Below are positions 53,024-62,277 of a stretch of DNA of 64,000 bases, piece by piece (position 1 is the first letter of the stretch; each line of letters begins with the position of its first letter). The position numbers were made by a program, and so were the translations under genes. The stretch lies in assembly GCF_039539485.1 (NCBI RefSeq), contig NZ_BAABDF010000007.1:434001-498000 (forward strand), read 5' to 3'. This DNA comes from Celeribacter arenosi. Lineage in GTDB: Bacteria > Pseudomonadota > Alphaproteobacteria > Rhodobacterales > Rhodobacteraceae. The notes under the pieces were generated by a model. The model did no database searches and was not told the DNA's origin. It worked only from the letters and a program-made list of their open reading frames with translations.

Positions 53024-54166
53024 ATGGCTCAGGAAACCGATATCCAAACCCTGCTCGGCAGGTTCCAGAACGATCCGTGGCACTCGGGCGTTGCCGTGAG
53101 CACATATGACTCCCTGACCGGACAGTCCGGCCATTACGGCAGTGGCGACCTCGATCCGGGAAAACCCTATTTCATCAATGGTGTGACAAAGCTCTATGTG
53201 GCAGCGATCATCATGCAAATGCGTGAAGAGGGCAAACTGACGCTCGACACACCGTTTCGCTCGCTTCTGCAGGGCTGCAAGCTTTGTAAAGAGATGCATG
53301 TGAAGGATGGCGTTGACTACACGGACGAACTCACCATCCGCCACCTCATGTCGCATACGTCGGGCCTCGGCGACTTCTTCGTGTATAAAAACTCGGACAA
53401 GGTGCGCAATCAGGGCGCGCTTCTGCGACATCGCCTGAGCGATGGAAAAGATATGGCATGGACGTTCGAGGAAGTCATACAGCGCACGCGATCCCATGGG
53501 GCGATTGCACGTCCCGGCGAAGGCCCCCGGGCCCGCTTCACGGATTCAAACTACCAAATTCTCGGTAAAGTCATCGAAATGATCGACCAAAAGAGTTTCG
53601 CGGAGATTGTGCAGGATCGCATCGTGACCCCCCTGGGACTGCGCGCAACCTATGTCTATTGCGATCCCTCCGATACACGCCCCGCCATGCCGATGTCCCG
53701 TGCGCGCCGCGTCGCAGTGCCCCTCGCGATGTCGTCGTTTCAGGCCGATGGCGGGATTGTCTCCACGGCGCGCGAGGCGTTGATTTTCACGCGCGCTTTC
53801 TTTGAGGGACGCCTGTTCGCGGCCGACGATCTCAATACCCTGTTTGACTGGCGGCCCCTGTTTTTCCCAACCGAGTTCGGTTTGGGGGTCATGCGGATCA
53901 AAATACCTCGGTGGTTGACGACGAGGTATCGCTGGCGCGACCCTGAAAACCTGTTGCGAAAGGTCCCGACACTTTATGGCCACCTCGGCGTCGGGGGCGC
54001 GTTTTGCCTCTATGCTCCGGCGGTGGGAGTGTACGTTGCGGGGAGTTGTAATCAACTTACCGGTCCGGCGCGCGCCGTGGTTTTGTCCATCCGTGCGCTG
54101 GAGGCGGTGATCGACGCCCGCAAACTCACGTCTCAGGAGCCGGTGATGGTATCGCAAAGCTCCTAA
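53024..54166 (+). CDS. Class C beta-lactamase-like protein lacking catalytic Ser and Tyr
   Basis: A 380-residue protein with the penicillin-binding/serine-hydrolase fold. The usual SxxK reads GVTK (Gly53-Lys56) in PYFINGVTKLYVAAI, so the nucleophile is absent, and the YxN-type motif reads FTD (residues 172-174) in RARFTDSNYQILGKVI, so the general base Tyr is also replaced. The later HLG (in YGHLGVGGAF) is kept, and HLMSHTSGLGDF is intact. No signal peptide is found. It is likely a non-hydrolytic binder of a peptidoglycan- or ester-like ligand. It diverges from valS and converges with the Lrp gene (4-bp overlap). Confidence 0.85.
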   Translation: MAQETDIQTLLGRFQNDPWHSGVAVSTYDSLTGQSGHYGSGDLDPGKPYFINGVTKLYVAAIIMQMREEGKLTLDTPFRSLLQGCKLCKEMHVKDGVDYTDELTIRHLMSHTSGLGDFFVYKNSDKVRNQGALLRHRLSDGKDMAWTFEEVIQRTRSHGAIARPGEGPRARFTDSNYQILGKVIEMIDQKSFAEIVQDRIVTPLGLRATYVYCDPSDTRPAMPMSRARRVAVPLAMSSFQADGGIVSTAREALIFTRAFFEGRLFAADDLNTLFDWRPLFFPTEFGLGVMRIKIPRWLTTRYRWRDPENLLRKVPTLYGHLGVGGAFCLYAPAVGVYVAGSCNQLTGPARAVVLSIRALEAVIDARKLTSQEPVMVSQSS

Positions 54167-54594
54167 ACTGAGCGGTCAAACTTGGTTGACAGATGGATCA
54201 TACTGTCGATGTCCTGAACGCCTGCGAGGTCGGCGATCCGGTCCAGCGTTTCGTCGATATCTTCGGTCGATCCGCAGGCAATCTGCGCGATCAGATCCAC
54301 ACGACCTGTTGACGTTGCAACCATCTCGACCTCGGGAATGGCTTTTAGTCGTGCAACAACGGCGGTGACTTCACGGGGGACCGTTTCGATAAGAACCGTC
54401 GCGCGAATACGCCGCGCCGTCACCGCTTTGCCGAGCTTGATCGTGTAGCCCGCAATGGTCCCGTTTGATTCCATCTTCTCCAGTCGCGCCTGAACCGTGG
54501 AGCGCGCGACCTTGAAACGCCGTGCAAGTCGCGACACGGAGGTCGACGAATCCGTCGCCAGCGCGTTGATTATCTTCTGATCGAGTTCATCCAT
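54163..54594 (-). CDS. Lrp/AsnC-family regulator
   Basis: A 143-residue regulator: winged helix DELDQKIINALATDSSTSVSRLARRFKVARSTVQARLEKMESNG and an RAM domain (RATVLIETVPREV, STGRVDLIAQIACGSTEDID). The ATG at 54594 gives the normal start; one six codons upstream is possible. It diverges from the ornithine decarboxylase gene with 237 bp between, so it probably regulates that gene in response to an amino acid such as ornithine or arginine. Effector not shown. Confidence 0.9.
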   Translation of the reverse strand: MDELDQKIINALATDSSTSVSRLARRFKVARSTVQARLEKMESNGTIAGYTIKLGKAVTARRIRATVLIETVPREVTAVVARLKAIPEVEMVATSTGRVDLIAQIACGSTEDIDETLDRIADLAGVQDIDSMIHLSTKFDRSV

Positions 54595-54831
54595 GTGGGC
54601 CCCAGAGTTCATATAGCAAATTAACTTTGCTACCTTACAATTTAACCATTGATCCGCACGTTTCAACGCTTTTCTTCGGCATTTTTGCGTCGCATATAAC
54701 CTGAACTCGCACACAGGAAACGAAGCGCAGAGAGGCGCTCACGTCCTGGTTTGGAAACTCGCGCAAGCGCGTCCCAACCGGAAAATCCGGGTAAGATAGT
54801 GGCTGCGCTCTATTGGTGAAGGACACGACCA

Positions 54832-55974
54832 ATGGGGCTCTCTAAAACAATCTGGGCAACGCCCACAGAATACCTCCGCAACCACGCGCCCGATCACCCG
54901 GTGCTGTTCTTTTCCCCCGCAACCCTGCAGGCAACTGCACGGCGTTTTATCGCCGGATTCCCGGGGCTTGTGACATTTGCTGTCAAATCGAACCCTGACG
55001 AACAAGTGCTCGCGAACCTCGTGGCTGCCGGTGTGTCCGGTTTCGACGTCGCATCGCCCGCCGAGATGGACACGATCAAACGCATCGCGCCGCACGCTGC
55101 CATGCATTACAACAATCCTGTTCGCGCGCGTTCGGAAATCCTGCATGCAGTTGAACTCGGTGTAAAATCCTACTCCGTCGACAGCCACTCCGAGCTCGTC
55201 AAACTCGGCGAACTCGTGCCTGCAGAGGGCGTAGAGGTTTCTGTTCGCTTCAAGCTGCCCGTCGAAGGTGCCGCCTATAACTTTGGCGCGAAATTCGGCG
55301 CGACCGTTGAAAAGGCCGTCGAACTCGTCACGCTTGCCGCCCAGCTGGGCTATACGACATCGCTCACCTTCCACCCGGGCACCCAGTGTACCGATCCGAA
55401 CGCGTGGAAAACCTACATTCAGGCCGCTGCGCAGATCTCTCGCGAAGCCGGTGTCAACATTGCTCGACTGAACGTCGGCGGCGGCTTCCCTGCCTATCGC
55501 CTGACCGATGTTGCCCCCGATCTCGCAGCGATCTTTGCATTGATCGAACGTGAAACTGACGCCGCTTTTGGCGATGCCCGCCCCGCGCTTGTGTCCGAGC
55601 CCGGTCGCGCCCTCGTTGCAGAGGCCTACTCGCTTGCCACCCGTATCAAGGCAATCCGCGATGACGAGCACGTGTTCATCAACGACGGCGTCTACGGCGC
55701 GCTTTCCGAGCTTCACCTGATCGGCGTGATCGACCGCGTGCGTATCTACGGTCCGGGCGCAGAACTTCGCACCGGTGAAACCCGTTCGCGCACCGTTTTC
55801 GGTCCGACCTGTGATAGCCTCGACAAACTGCCGAGCGAACTGGCGCTGCCGCTTTCGATGGAAGAAGACGACCACATGATGTTCTACGGCGTTGGCGCCT
55901 ATTCAACCGCTACCGCGACCCGTTTCAACGGCTTTGGTCAAATTACTTTCCAGACGGTTCAATCGCACGGCTGA
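54832..55974 (+). CDS. Ornithine/diaminobutyrate decarboxylase, type III PLP fold
   Basis: A 380-residue alanine-racemase-fold (fold III) decarboxylase. The PLP Lys is in VTFAVKSNPDEQVLANL, the Gly-rich loop in LNVGGGFPAYR, and the catalytic Cys from the second subunit in FGPTCDSLDKLP. Length and the motif set are those of bacterial short ornithine decarboxylases, giving putrescine for polyamines. The Asp in TCDSLD favours ornithine or lysine. It is probably under the divergent Lrp-type regulator, with its own terminator. Confidence 0.92.
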   Translation: MGLSKTIWATPTEYLRNHAPDHPVLFFSPATLQATARRFIAGFPGLVTFAVKSNPDEQVLANLVAAGVSGFDVASPAEMDTIKRIAPHAAMHYNNPVRARSEILHAVELGVKSYSVDSHSELVKLGELVPAEGVEVSVRFKLPVEGAAYNFGAKFGATVEKAVELVTLAAQLGYTTSLTFHPGTQCTDPNAWKTYIQAAAQISREAGVNIARLNVGGGFPAYRLTDVAPDLAAIFALIERETDAAFGDARPALVSEPGRALVAEAYSLATRIKAIRDDEHVFINDGVYGALSELHLIGVIDRVRIYGPGAELRTGETRSRTVFGPTCDSLDKLPSELALPLSMEEDDHMMFYGVGAYSTATATRFNGFGQITFQTVQSHG

Positions 55975-56000
55975 TCCGCGCTTTTGCGCTCTTTAACACC

Positions 56001-56035
56001 GAAGGCCTCACCGCTACTGTTGCAGTGAGGCCTTC
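56001..56035. terminator. Terminator of the decarboxylase gene
   Basis: A perfect 11-bp stem GAAGGCCTCAC/GTGAGGCCTTC with a 13-nt loop, 26 bp after the decarboxylase stop. Confidence 0.85.
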
Positions 56036-56052
56036 GTCGTTTCAGGGAGCAT

Positions 56053-58347
56053 ATGCGCATGGAAAAGTTCGGGAAAAGCCAGCCGGTACGCCGCAAAGAG
56101 GACATTCGTTTTCTGACCGGACAGGGGCGGTATGTTGATGATATCGCACCGAAAAATACCGCTCACGCGGTTTTCCTGCGCAGCCCCGTTGCCCATGGGA
56201 CGATCACGGAACTGGATGTCGGCGACGCGCGCGAAGCTTCCGGTGTTCTTGCGGTGCTGACCCATGACGACCTCATCGCGGCCGGCCTTCACGCCTATAT
56301 GGGCGGCGAAACGGTGACGAACCGCGACGGATCCGATGGCGCAAAGCCCCTGCGTCCGATTCTCGCCAAAACCCGCGTGCGCCACGTCGGTGAAGCAATC
56401 GCCGTCGTGGTTGCCGAAACCGTCGCTGCCGCAAAAGACGCCGCTGAAATGATCATGGTGGAATTCGATGATCTGCCTGTGCATGTGGCGCTCGAGGTTG
56501 GCGGAGTGGCCATCCACGAAGAAGCCCCCGAAAACCTCGCCTATGACTACGGCAGGGGCGATGAAGCCGCCGTCGAGGCCGCCATCGCTGCGGCTGCACA
56601 TGTTGTCACCAACCGCGTCTACGACAATCGGGTGATCGTGAACGCCATGGAAAATCGCGCCGCATTTGCTCAATGGGAAGACGGACGCTGCCATGTCTGT
56701 TTCAACGGGCAGGGCGTGTGGGGGATGAAAAGCGACCTTGCCGATGTCTTCAAACTGCCCAAAGAAACCTTTCGCGTGACCAACCCGGATGTCGGCGGCG
56801 GTTTCGGCATGAAGGCTGCGCCATATCCCGAGTACTTTGTCCTGGCAGAGGCCGCGCGGGTCACTGGGCGTCCCGTGCGCTGGGCGTCCGAGCGCACCGA
56901 GGCGATGCTGTCCGACCATGCCGGACGTGATCTGGTCTCAACCTGCACGCTCGCCTTTGACGCGGACAACAAAATCACCGCCTATAAGGTCGACACAATT
57001 TCCAACCTTGGTGCCTATAATTCGAATTACGGTCAGCCGATCCAGTCCGAGTTGTTCGAAAAGGTCCTTATGGGCACTTATGATGTCCAAACCACCTACC
57101 TTCATGTGCGCGGCATCTACACAAACACCACACAGGTTGACGCCTATCGCGGGGCGGGGCGGCCAGAGGCGATTTTTGCGCTTGAGCGCACAATGGATCA
57201 GGCGGCCCGTGAACTCGGTGTCGACCCCGTTGAATTGCGGCGCATCAATTTCATCAAACCGGACCAATTCCCGTATCGCTCGGCGACCGGCGAACTCTAT
57301 GACGTCGGTGAGTTTGATCGCGTGTTCACCCGCGGGCTCGGTGAGGCCGATGTTGATGGTTTTCCCGCGCGCAAGGCGGCGAGCGAGGCGGCTGGAAAGC
57401 TGCGCGGCCTAGGTATCTGTTACTATATCGAATCTATCCTTGGTGATCGGGATGAATGGGCGGAGGTCGAATTCACGCCCGAGGGCCGTGTTAATCTCTA
57501 CGTCGGCACGCAGTCAAACGGGCAGGGGCATGAAACGGTGATGACCCAGTTCCTCGCCGATCAAACCGGTATTCCCGCCACGCTCATCGACATCGTTCAG
57601 GGCGACAGCGACCGCATCGCCAAAGGGGGGGGGACCGGTGGGTCACGTTCGGTCACCACACAAAACAATGCAACGCTCAAAACCGTGGAAAAGGTCATTG
57701 CCGATCTGTCGGCCTTTCTGGAGGCGGAACTCGGCGGCACTGTCAGTTTTGATGACGAGCAATTCCGCGTCGCGGGCACGAATGAAGCGCCGACCATGTT
57801 GGAGGCCGTCGAAATGGCGCGCGCCAAGGGTCGTAAAGACCTGACCGACTGGCGTGTGCAGGGTGAAATCGAAGGTCGGAGTTACCCCAACGGTGTGCAT
57901 CTGGCAGAGGTCGAGATCGACCCCGACACCGGGCGCGTGGCCGTCGTGAAATACGATGTCACCGATGATTTCGGCAATCTCATTAACCCGATGCTCGTCG
58001 AAGGGCAGGTCCACGGCGGTGTGGCCCAAGGTATTGGTCAGGCCCTGACGGAGATGTGTGTGATCGACGAAGACGGCCAACTCGTCACGGCGTCTTTCAT
58101 GGACTATGGAATGCCTCGTGCCGATGACATGCCTTTCATCAAATTCACCACTGAGCCCGTGCCCTCGACCGCCAACGTCATGGGGATGAAGGGGTGTGGC
58201 GAGGCGGGCACGGTCGGCGCCCTTGCGGCCGTTGCCAATGCGGTGATGGACGCGCTTTGGCCGCTTGGGGTGCGCGAAATCGACATGCCTTTCACCTCCG
58301 AAAAGGTCTGGGCTGCAATTCGGGATGCAAAGCGTGCCGCCGCGTGA
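56053..58347 (+). CDS. Molybdenum hydroxylase large subunit (CoxL form II/xanthine dehydrogenase family)
   Basis: A 764-residue molybdopterin-binding large subunit. The active-site loop is AYRGAGRPEA (about residues 364-373), the form II type, not the AYRCSFR of true CO dehydrogenase, and the catalytic Glu717 is in KGCGEAGTVGAL. It would hydroxylate an N-heterocycle or aldehyde, or a similar substrate. The medium (FAD) and small (2Fe-2S) subunits are not next to it, so it is a solo copy that must borrow them from elsewhere or the neighbours were lost. ATG 56053 follows AGGGAG. Downstream, the DUF2235 start overlaps its end by 23 bp. Confidence 0.93.
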   Translation: MRMEKFGKSQPVRRKEDIRFLTGQGRYVDDIAPKNTAHAVFLRSPVAHGTITELDVGDAREASGVLAVLTHDDLIAAGLHAYMGGETVTNRDGSDGAKPLRPILAKTRVRHVGEAIAVVVAETVAAAKDAAEMIMVEFDDLPVHVALEVGGVAIHEEAPENLAYDYGRGDEAAVEAAIAAAAHVVTNRVYDNRVIVNAMENRAAFAQWEDGRCHVCFNGQGVWGMKSDLADVFKLPKETFRVTNPDVGGGFGMKAAPYPEYFVLAEAARVTGRPVRWASERTEAMLSDHAGRDLVSTCTLAFDADNKITAYKVDTISNLGAYNSNYGQPIQSELFEKVLMGTYDVQTTYLHVRGIYTNTTQVDAYRGAGRPEAIFALERTMDQAARELGVDPVELRRINFIKPDQFPYRSATGELYDVGEFDRVFTRGLGEADVDGFPARKAASEAAGKLRGLGICYYIESILGDRDEWAEVEFTPEGRVNLYVGTQSNGQGHETVMTQFLADQTGIPATLIDIVQGDSDRIAKGGGTGGSRSVTTQNNATLKTVEKVIADLSAFLEAELGGTVSFDDEQFRVAGTNEAPTMLEAVEMARAKGRKDLTDWRVQGEIEGRSYPNGVHLAEVEIDPDTGRVAVVKYDVTDDFGNLINPMLVEGQVHGGVAQGIGQALTEMCVIDEDGQLVTASFMDYGMPRADDMPFIKFTTEPVPSTANVMGMKGCGEAGTVGALAAVANAVMDALWPLGVREIDMPFTSEKVWAAIRDAKRAAA

Positions 58348-59374
58348 TCGCGGATTACTCGCACGCCTAGGCCGGCTCCTACATGTCGGCCCGCGCATTC
58401 GTACGACCGGTGCCGCGCGCACCCGTGGTCCGATCACCCATGTCATCATCATGGACGGCACCATGTCTTCCCTTCGTGCGGGATCCGAAACCAATGCGGG
58501 GCTGACCTACAAGCTATGCTCAGAGGCCGCGGCCGGGGCCAACCAGCTGGTTCACTACGAGGCGGGCATCCAGTGGAACACATGGCGCGATGCGCGTTCT
58601 GTAATTGAGGGGCGCGGCATCAACCGCCAAATCTACCGTGTGTACGGCGCGCTTGCGTCGCGGTACCGGCCGGGCGACCGGATATATCTTTTCGGGTTCT
58701 CACGGGGAGCCTACGCCGTGCGCTCCCTTGCCGGGTTCATCGACAAAATCGGGCTCGTTCGCGCAGACCAGGCCACGGTGCGCAATATTCGTACCGGATA
58801 TCGGCATTACCAATTTGATCCCAAATCCGATGCTGCGCGGACATTTGCCGCGAAAACTTGCCACGAACATGTCCCGATCGAATTTTTGGGCGTTTGGGAC
58901 ACGGTTTCGGCGCTTGGCATCCGATGGCCGATCTTGTGGCGGTTTTCGTCCGTGTTCCACGAATTCCACGATAACCGCGCCTCGAAATGCGTAAAACGCG
59001 CCTACCATGCGCTCGCCTACCATGAACGCCGCGCGGCCTATCAGCCGGTTCTATTTGACAGCAACCCCGACGCGGAAGGGCAGATTCTGCAACAGATGTG
59101 GTTTCGCGGCAGCCATGGCGATATCGGCGGGCAACTCGGTCGCAACGCGAAATCCCGCAAACTCGCCAACACGACCTTGGTGTGGATGCTGGACAAAGCG
59201 GAGGCTGCGGGTCTCGCCTTGCCCGAAGGTTGGCGCGGACGTTACCTCGCCGATCCGCATGGCCCTTCAATCGGCATGAATAAGGGGTGGGGCAAACTGT
59301 TTATCCTACGCAAATCGCGCCCCACAGGGCGCGATCCATCCGAGGTTCTGCACCCGGCCATTCACGCCGATTAG
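58325..59374 (+). CDS. DUF2235 hydrolase domain protein
   Basis: A 349-residue DUF2235/T6SS phospholipase-like (Tle1-type) alpha/beta hydrolase. The nucleophile elbow is FGFSRGAYAVRSLAG and the supporting Asp is in LGVWDTVSALG; a late His (WFRGSHGDIGGQ) may complete the triad. The start at 58325 overlaps the molybdenum-enzyme gene by 23 bp. It is shorter than T6SS effectors and no secretion genes surround it, so a housekeeping esterase role is likely. It converges with metF, overlapping by 4 bp. Confidence 0.88.
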   Translation: MQSVPPRDRGLLARLGRLLHVGPRIRTTGAARTRGPITHVIIMDGTMSSLRAGSETNAGLTYKLCSEAAAGANQLVHYEAGIQWNTWRDARSVIEGRGINRQIYRVYGALASRYRPGDRIYLFGFSRGAYAVRSLAGFIDKIGLVRADQATVRNIRTGYRHYQFDPKSDAARTFAAKTCHEHVPIEFLGVWDTVSALGIRWPILWRFSSVFHEFHDNRASKCVKRAYHALAYHERRAAYQPVLFDSNPDAEGQILQQMWFRGSHGDIGGQLGRNAKSRKLANTTLVWMLDKAEAAGLALPEGWRGRYLADPHGPSIGMNKGWGKLFILRKSRPTGRDPSEVLHPAIHAD

Positions 59375-60213
59375 GACGTGGCCACACCTAGGTTCGCACA
59401 GATGTCGCGCGATAGAGCAGGGCGGTTGAGCGTGTAGAAGTGTAAATCTTCTACGCCGCCGGCGAGAAGTTTTTCACACATATCCGTGGCCAGGTCGACG
59501 GAAAGCTGGTGCGCATCGACGCCCTCTTTCGCGTAGGCTTCGTCGAGGTGCGCAGGGATCGGCGTGCCGCAACTTTCGGCGAATTTGCGTGCGCCTTTCC
59601 AGCTGACAATCGGCAGGATGCCCGGAATGATCTTGCCGGTGATCCCGGCTTTTTCGGCACGATCACGGAACCGGAAGAAGTTGTCCGGATCAAAAAAGAA
59701 CTGTGTGATCGCACTATCTGCACCGGCTTCGAATTTCTGTTTGAGCCATTGAATGTCGGCGTTGCTATCGGCGGCTTCGGGGTGTGGATCGGGGTAGGCC
59801 CCAACACGCAGCTTAAATTTACCGGTCTGCGCGAGCGCTTCGATCAATTCGACCGAGTTGGCAAAGCCGTCGGGATGCGCGGTGAAGGCGCCTACGCCCT
59901 TGGGGGGATCGCCGCGCAGAGCCACGATTTCTGTCACGCCTGCATCCGCATAGCCCTGCGCAATTGCCATCGTTTCTTCTTTGGTGGCATCCACGCAGGT
60001 CAAATGCGCCGCGACATTGAGCCCGAATTTCCGCCCGAGCAGCCCGACTGCGTCATGGGTCAACTCGCGCGTGGTCCCACCGGCCCCATAGGTCACCGAG
60101 ACAAAAGATGGATCGAGCTTGTGGAGGGCCTGAACCGTCTCGAACAGACCAAAGGTGGCCTCCATGTTTTTGGGCGGGAAGAACTCGAAGGAGATATTGG
60201 GTGTCTGGGTCAT
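59371..60213 (-). CDS. metF: Methylenetetrahydrofolate reductase
   Basis: A 280-residue flavin-dependent reductase making 5-methyl-THF for methionine synthesis. Family marks are ISFEFFPPKN at the start, FVSVTYGAGG, HLTCVDATKEE and IVALRGDPPKG. The ATG at 60213 gives this usual start; upstream in-frame codons are not homologous. It diverges from the MetR-type regulator with a 73-bp promoter region that contains a MetR-box-like site and a long inverted repeat. Confidence 0.96.
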   Translation of the reverse strand: MTQTPNISFEFFPPKNMEATFGLFETVQALHKLDPSFVSVTYGAGGTTRELTHDAVGLLGRKFGLNVAAHLTCVDATKEETMAIAQGYADAGVTEIVALRGDPPKGVGAFTAHPDGFANSVELIEALAQTGKFKLRVGAYPDPHPEAADSNADIQWLKQKFEAGADSAITQFFFDPDNFFRFRDRAEKAGITGKIIPGILPIVSWKGARKFAESCGTPIPAHLDEAYAKEGVDAHQLSVDLATDMCEKLLAGGVEDLHFYTLNRPALSRDICANLGVATS

Positions 60214-60242
60214 TGGGCTTTCGCTTTTCGCTTTGGCAGGCC

Positions 60243-60275
60243 TTGTCTCACACTCGGTGATGTGAGACAAATTCA
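60243..60275. promoter_or_regulatory. metF-metR control region
   Basis: A perfect 9-bp inverted repeat TTGTCTCAC (60243-60251)/GTGAGACAA (60262-60270) with a 10-bp spacer, and a TGAGACAAATTCA (60263-60275), close to the MetR box TGAAN5TTCA. It lies in the shared promoter between metF and metR. MetR binding is expected. Confidence 0.7.
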
Positions 60276-60286
60276 TAATTCTCAAC

Positions 60287-61213
60287 ATGAACATGAGCGG
60301 GCTTCATCTCATGCATCTCGAATTCCGGCATCTGCGCACCATAAAGGCGATCCATGAGGCCGGGGGTTTGGCGCGTGCCGCCGACCGGCTCAACATCACC
60401 CAATCGGCCCTTTCCCATCAGGTGAAGGGCCTCGAAGAGCAGGCCGGTGTCGAGCTTTTCGTACGGCGCTCAAAGCCTCTCAAGCTTTCCGCCGCTGGCC
60501 TGCGTCTGCTGGCACTGGCCGAAGACGTTTTGCCCCGCGTCGAAGCGCTCGAGGCCGAGTTTCGCGGCATCGAAGACGGCATGACGGGGCGTTTGCACAT
60601 TGCCATGGAATGCCACGCCTGTTTCGATTGGCTCATTCCCGTGCTCGACCAGTTCAGACACGCCTGGCCCGAAGTGGATGTCGACATTCGCCTGCGCCTC
60701 GCCTTTGGCGCGCTCACGGCTCTCGACAAAGAGGCCGTCGATCTCGTCATTTCGTCGGACCCTGATCAAATGGACGGGATCACCTATATCCCCCTGTTCG
60801 ACTACGCGCCGATGTGCGTGATGGCGGCCAAAAACCCATTGGCGCAAAAACCTTTTGTCGAGGCCGAGGATTTTCGCGACCAGACCCTGTTCACCTATCC
60901 GATGGACCGCGCGCGTCTGGATGTGTTCAAGGAACTGCTGACACCGGCAGGTGTGGAACCGGCCTCCGTGCGCCAGATTGAACTTACCGATGTCATTCTG
61001 ATGCTCGTGGCGTCAAATCGCGGCATTGCCGTGCTGCCCGATTGGGTGATGCGAGAGGTGCGCACGCATCGTGATTACGTCGTGCGCCCCCTGACCGCGA
61101 CCGGAAAGACGCGGCGCATGTTCGCGGCTGTGCGTGAAGCGGACGCCACAAAACCCTATATGGCGCACCTCATTCGCATTGCCAAAACCGAAGCGGTGAA
61201 GCTTCAGCGTTGA
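60287..61213 (+). CDS. metR: LysR-type regulator MetR-like
   Basis: A 308-residue LysR regulator. N-terminal helix-turn-helix: LEFRHLRTIKAIHEAGGLARAADRLNITQSALSHQVKGLEEQ. The effector domain holds HIAMECHACFDWLIPVLDQF, strongly like MetR's ECH-C-WL motif, which senses homocysteine. It is divergent from metF and probably activates it. An in-frame ATG three codons later (MSGLHLMHLE) is an alternative start. Confidence 0.92.
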   Translation: MNMSGLHLMHLEFRHLRTIKAIHEAGGLARAADRLNITQSALSHQVKGLEEQAGVELFVRRSKPLKLSAAGLRLLALAEDVLPRVEALEAEFRGIEDGMTGRLHIAMECHACFDWLIPVLDQFRHAWPEVDVDIRLRLAFGALTALDKEAVDLVISSDPDQMDGITYIPLFDYAPMCVMAAKNPLAQKPFVEAEDFRDQTLFTYPMDRARLDVFKELLTPAGVEPASVRQIELTDVILMLVASNRGIAVLPDWVMREVRTHRDYVVRPLTATGKTRRMFAAVREADATKPYMAHLIRIAKTEAVKLQR

Positions 61214-61306
61214 CCACCCACGCACCCCCGCGCCATACCCCCTTCACATCTCCTGCGCTGCATCGTATACGCGCCACCTGCACCCACACCGCCGGAGGCC
61301 CCAAAG

Positions 61307-62095
61307 ATGCAAGGCTCAGCCAATCTTAATGTGATGATCAAAGCCGCACGTGCCGCGGGCCGGTCTCTCACAAAAGACTTCCGTGAAGTCGAGAACCTTC
61401 AGGTTTCCTCCAAGGGACCGGGTGACTTTGTGTCGCGTGCTGATACGGCGGCTGAAACCATCATCCGCGAAATGCTGATGGAGGCCCGCCCGACCTACGG
61501 TTGGGTTGGGGAGGAAAGCAAACCGGTCGAAGGCACCGATCCGACGCGGCGCTGGATCGTCGATCCGCTCGACGGCACCACGAACTTTCTGCACGGTCTG
61601 CCGCATTGGGCAGTTTCCATTGCGCTGGAACACCGTGGTGAAGTGGTTGCTGCCGTTGTGTTTGATGCAGCGAAAGGTGAACTTTTCTGGGCCGAGAAGG
61701 GGTCGGGGGCGTGGATGAATGACACCCGCATCCGCTGTTCCGGCCGCACCAAAATGATCGAAGGCATTTTTGCCACGGGTCTGCCCTTTGGCGGCCGCCC
61801 CGATCTGCCTGATACCCTGCGCGACCTCGCGCGTGTCCTGCCGATGTGCGCAGGCGTTCGCCGTTGGGGCGCAGCATCCCTCGATCTCGCCTATGTTGCC
61901 ACGGGCCGCTACGACGGATTTTGGGAACGTGGTTTGAACAGCTGGGACATGGCGGCGGGTCTGTTAATCGTTAAAGAGGCAGGCGGTTTCGTGCAGCCGA
62001 TTAACCCTAAGGGCGATATTTTCGCCGACGGCGAGGTCATTTGCGGCAACGAAGGGCTGTTTGATCGGTTCTCAAAGGCGATTCGCGCCGCCTAA
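61307..62095 (+). CDS. suhB: Inositol monophosphatase family protein (SuhB-type)
   Basis: A 262-residue Mg2+-dependent phosphatase. The metal motifs are all present: GEESKPVEG, WIVDPLDGTTNFLHGLPHWAVSIAL and NSWDMAAGLLIVKEAGG. It dephosphorylates inositol phosphate or a related sugar phosphate, and in E. coli SuhB also assists rRNA antitermination. It follows the MetR gene by 93 bp. A GGAGG site lies before the ATG. Confidence 0.94.
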   Translation: MQGSANLNVMIKAARAAGRSLTKDFREVENLQVSSKGPGDFVSRADTAAETIIREMLMEARPTYGWVGEESKPVEGTDPTRRWIVDPLDGTTNFLHGLPHWAVSIALEHRGEVVAAVVFDAAKGELFWAEKGSGAWMNDTRIRCSGRTKMIEGIFATGLPFGGRPDLPDTLRDLARVLPMCAGVRRWGAASLDLAYVATGRYDGFWERGLNSWDMAAGLLIVKEAGGFVQPINPKGDIFADGEVICGNEGLFDRFSKAIRAA

Positions 62096-62277
62096 ACGGC
62101 CACAAACCCGTCTCACCTCAGCGCATCATTGATCGGTCTGAACAATCGTGCCTGGCGCCCGCGATTTTCCCCGATCCGAGGCTTGCGACCACAAAATTGC
62201 CGATTTGAACGTGGTTAACGCCCAAATTAGGTCTTTTTTGAATGCGATAACCTTCGAAATGATCGGAGGGAAAGATC

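Noticed and set aside
54739..55875. 378-codon reverse frame opposite the ornithine decarboxylase gene
   Set aside because: Shadow frame; the forward gene has all the PLP motifs.
62200..62235. CtrA-like TTAA-spaced site upstream of the Flp-like gene
   Set aside because: The second half is TTAG with an 8-bp spacing, not the TTAAN7TTAA consensus; too weak to claim.
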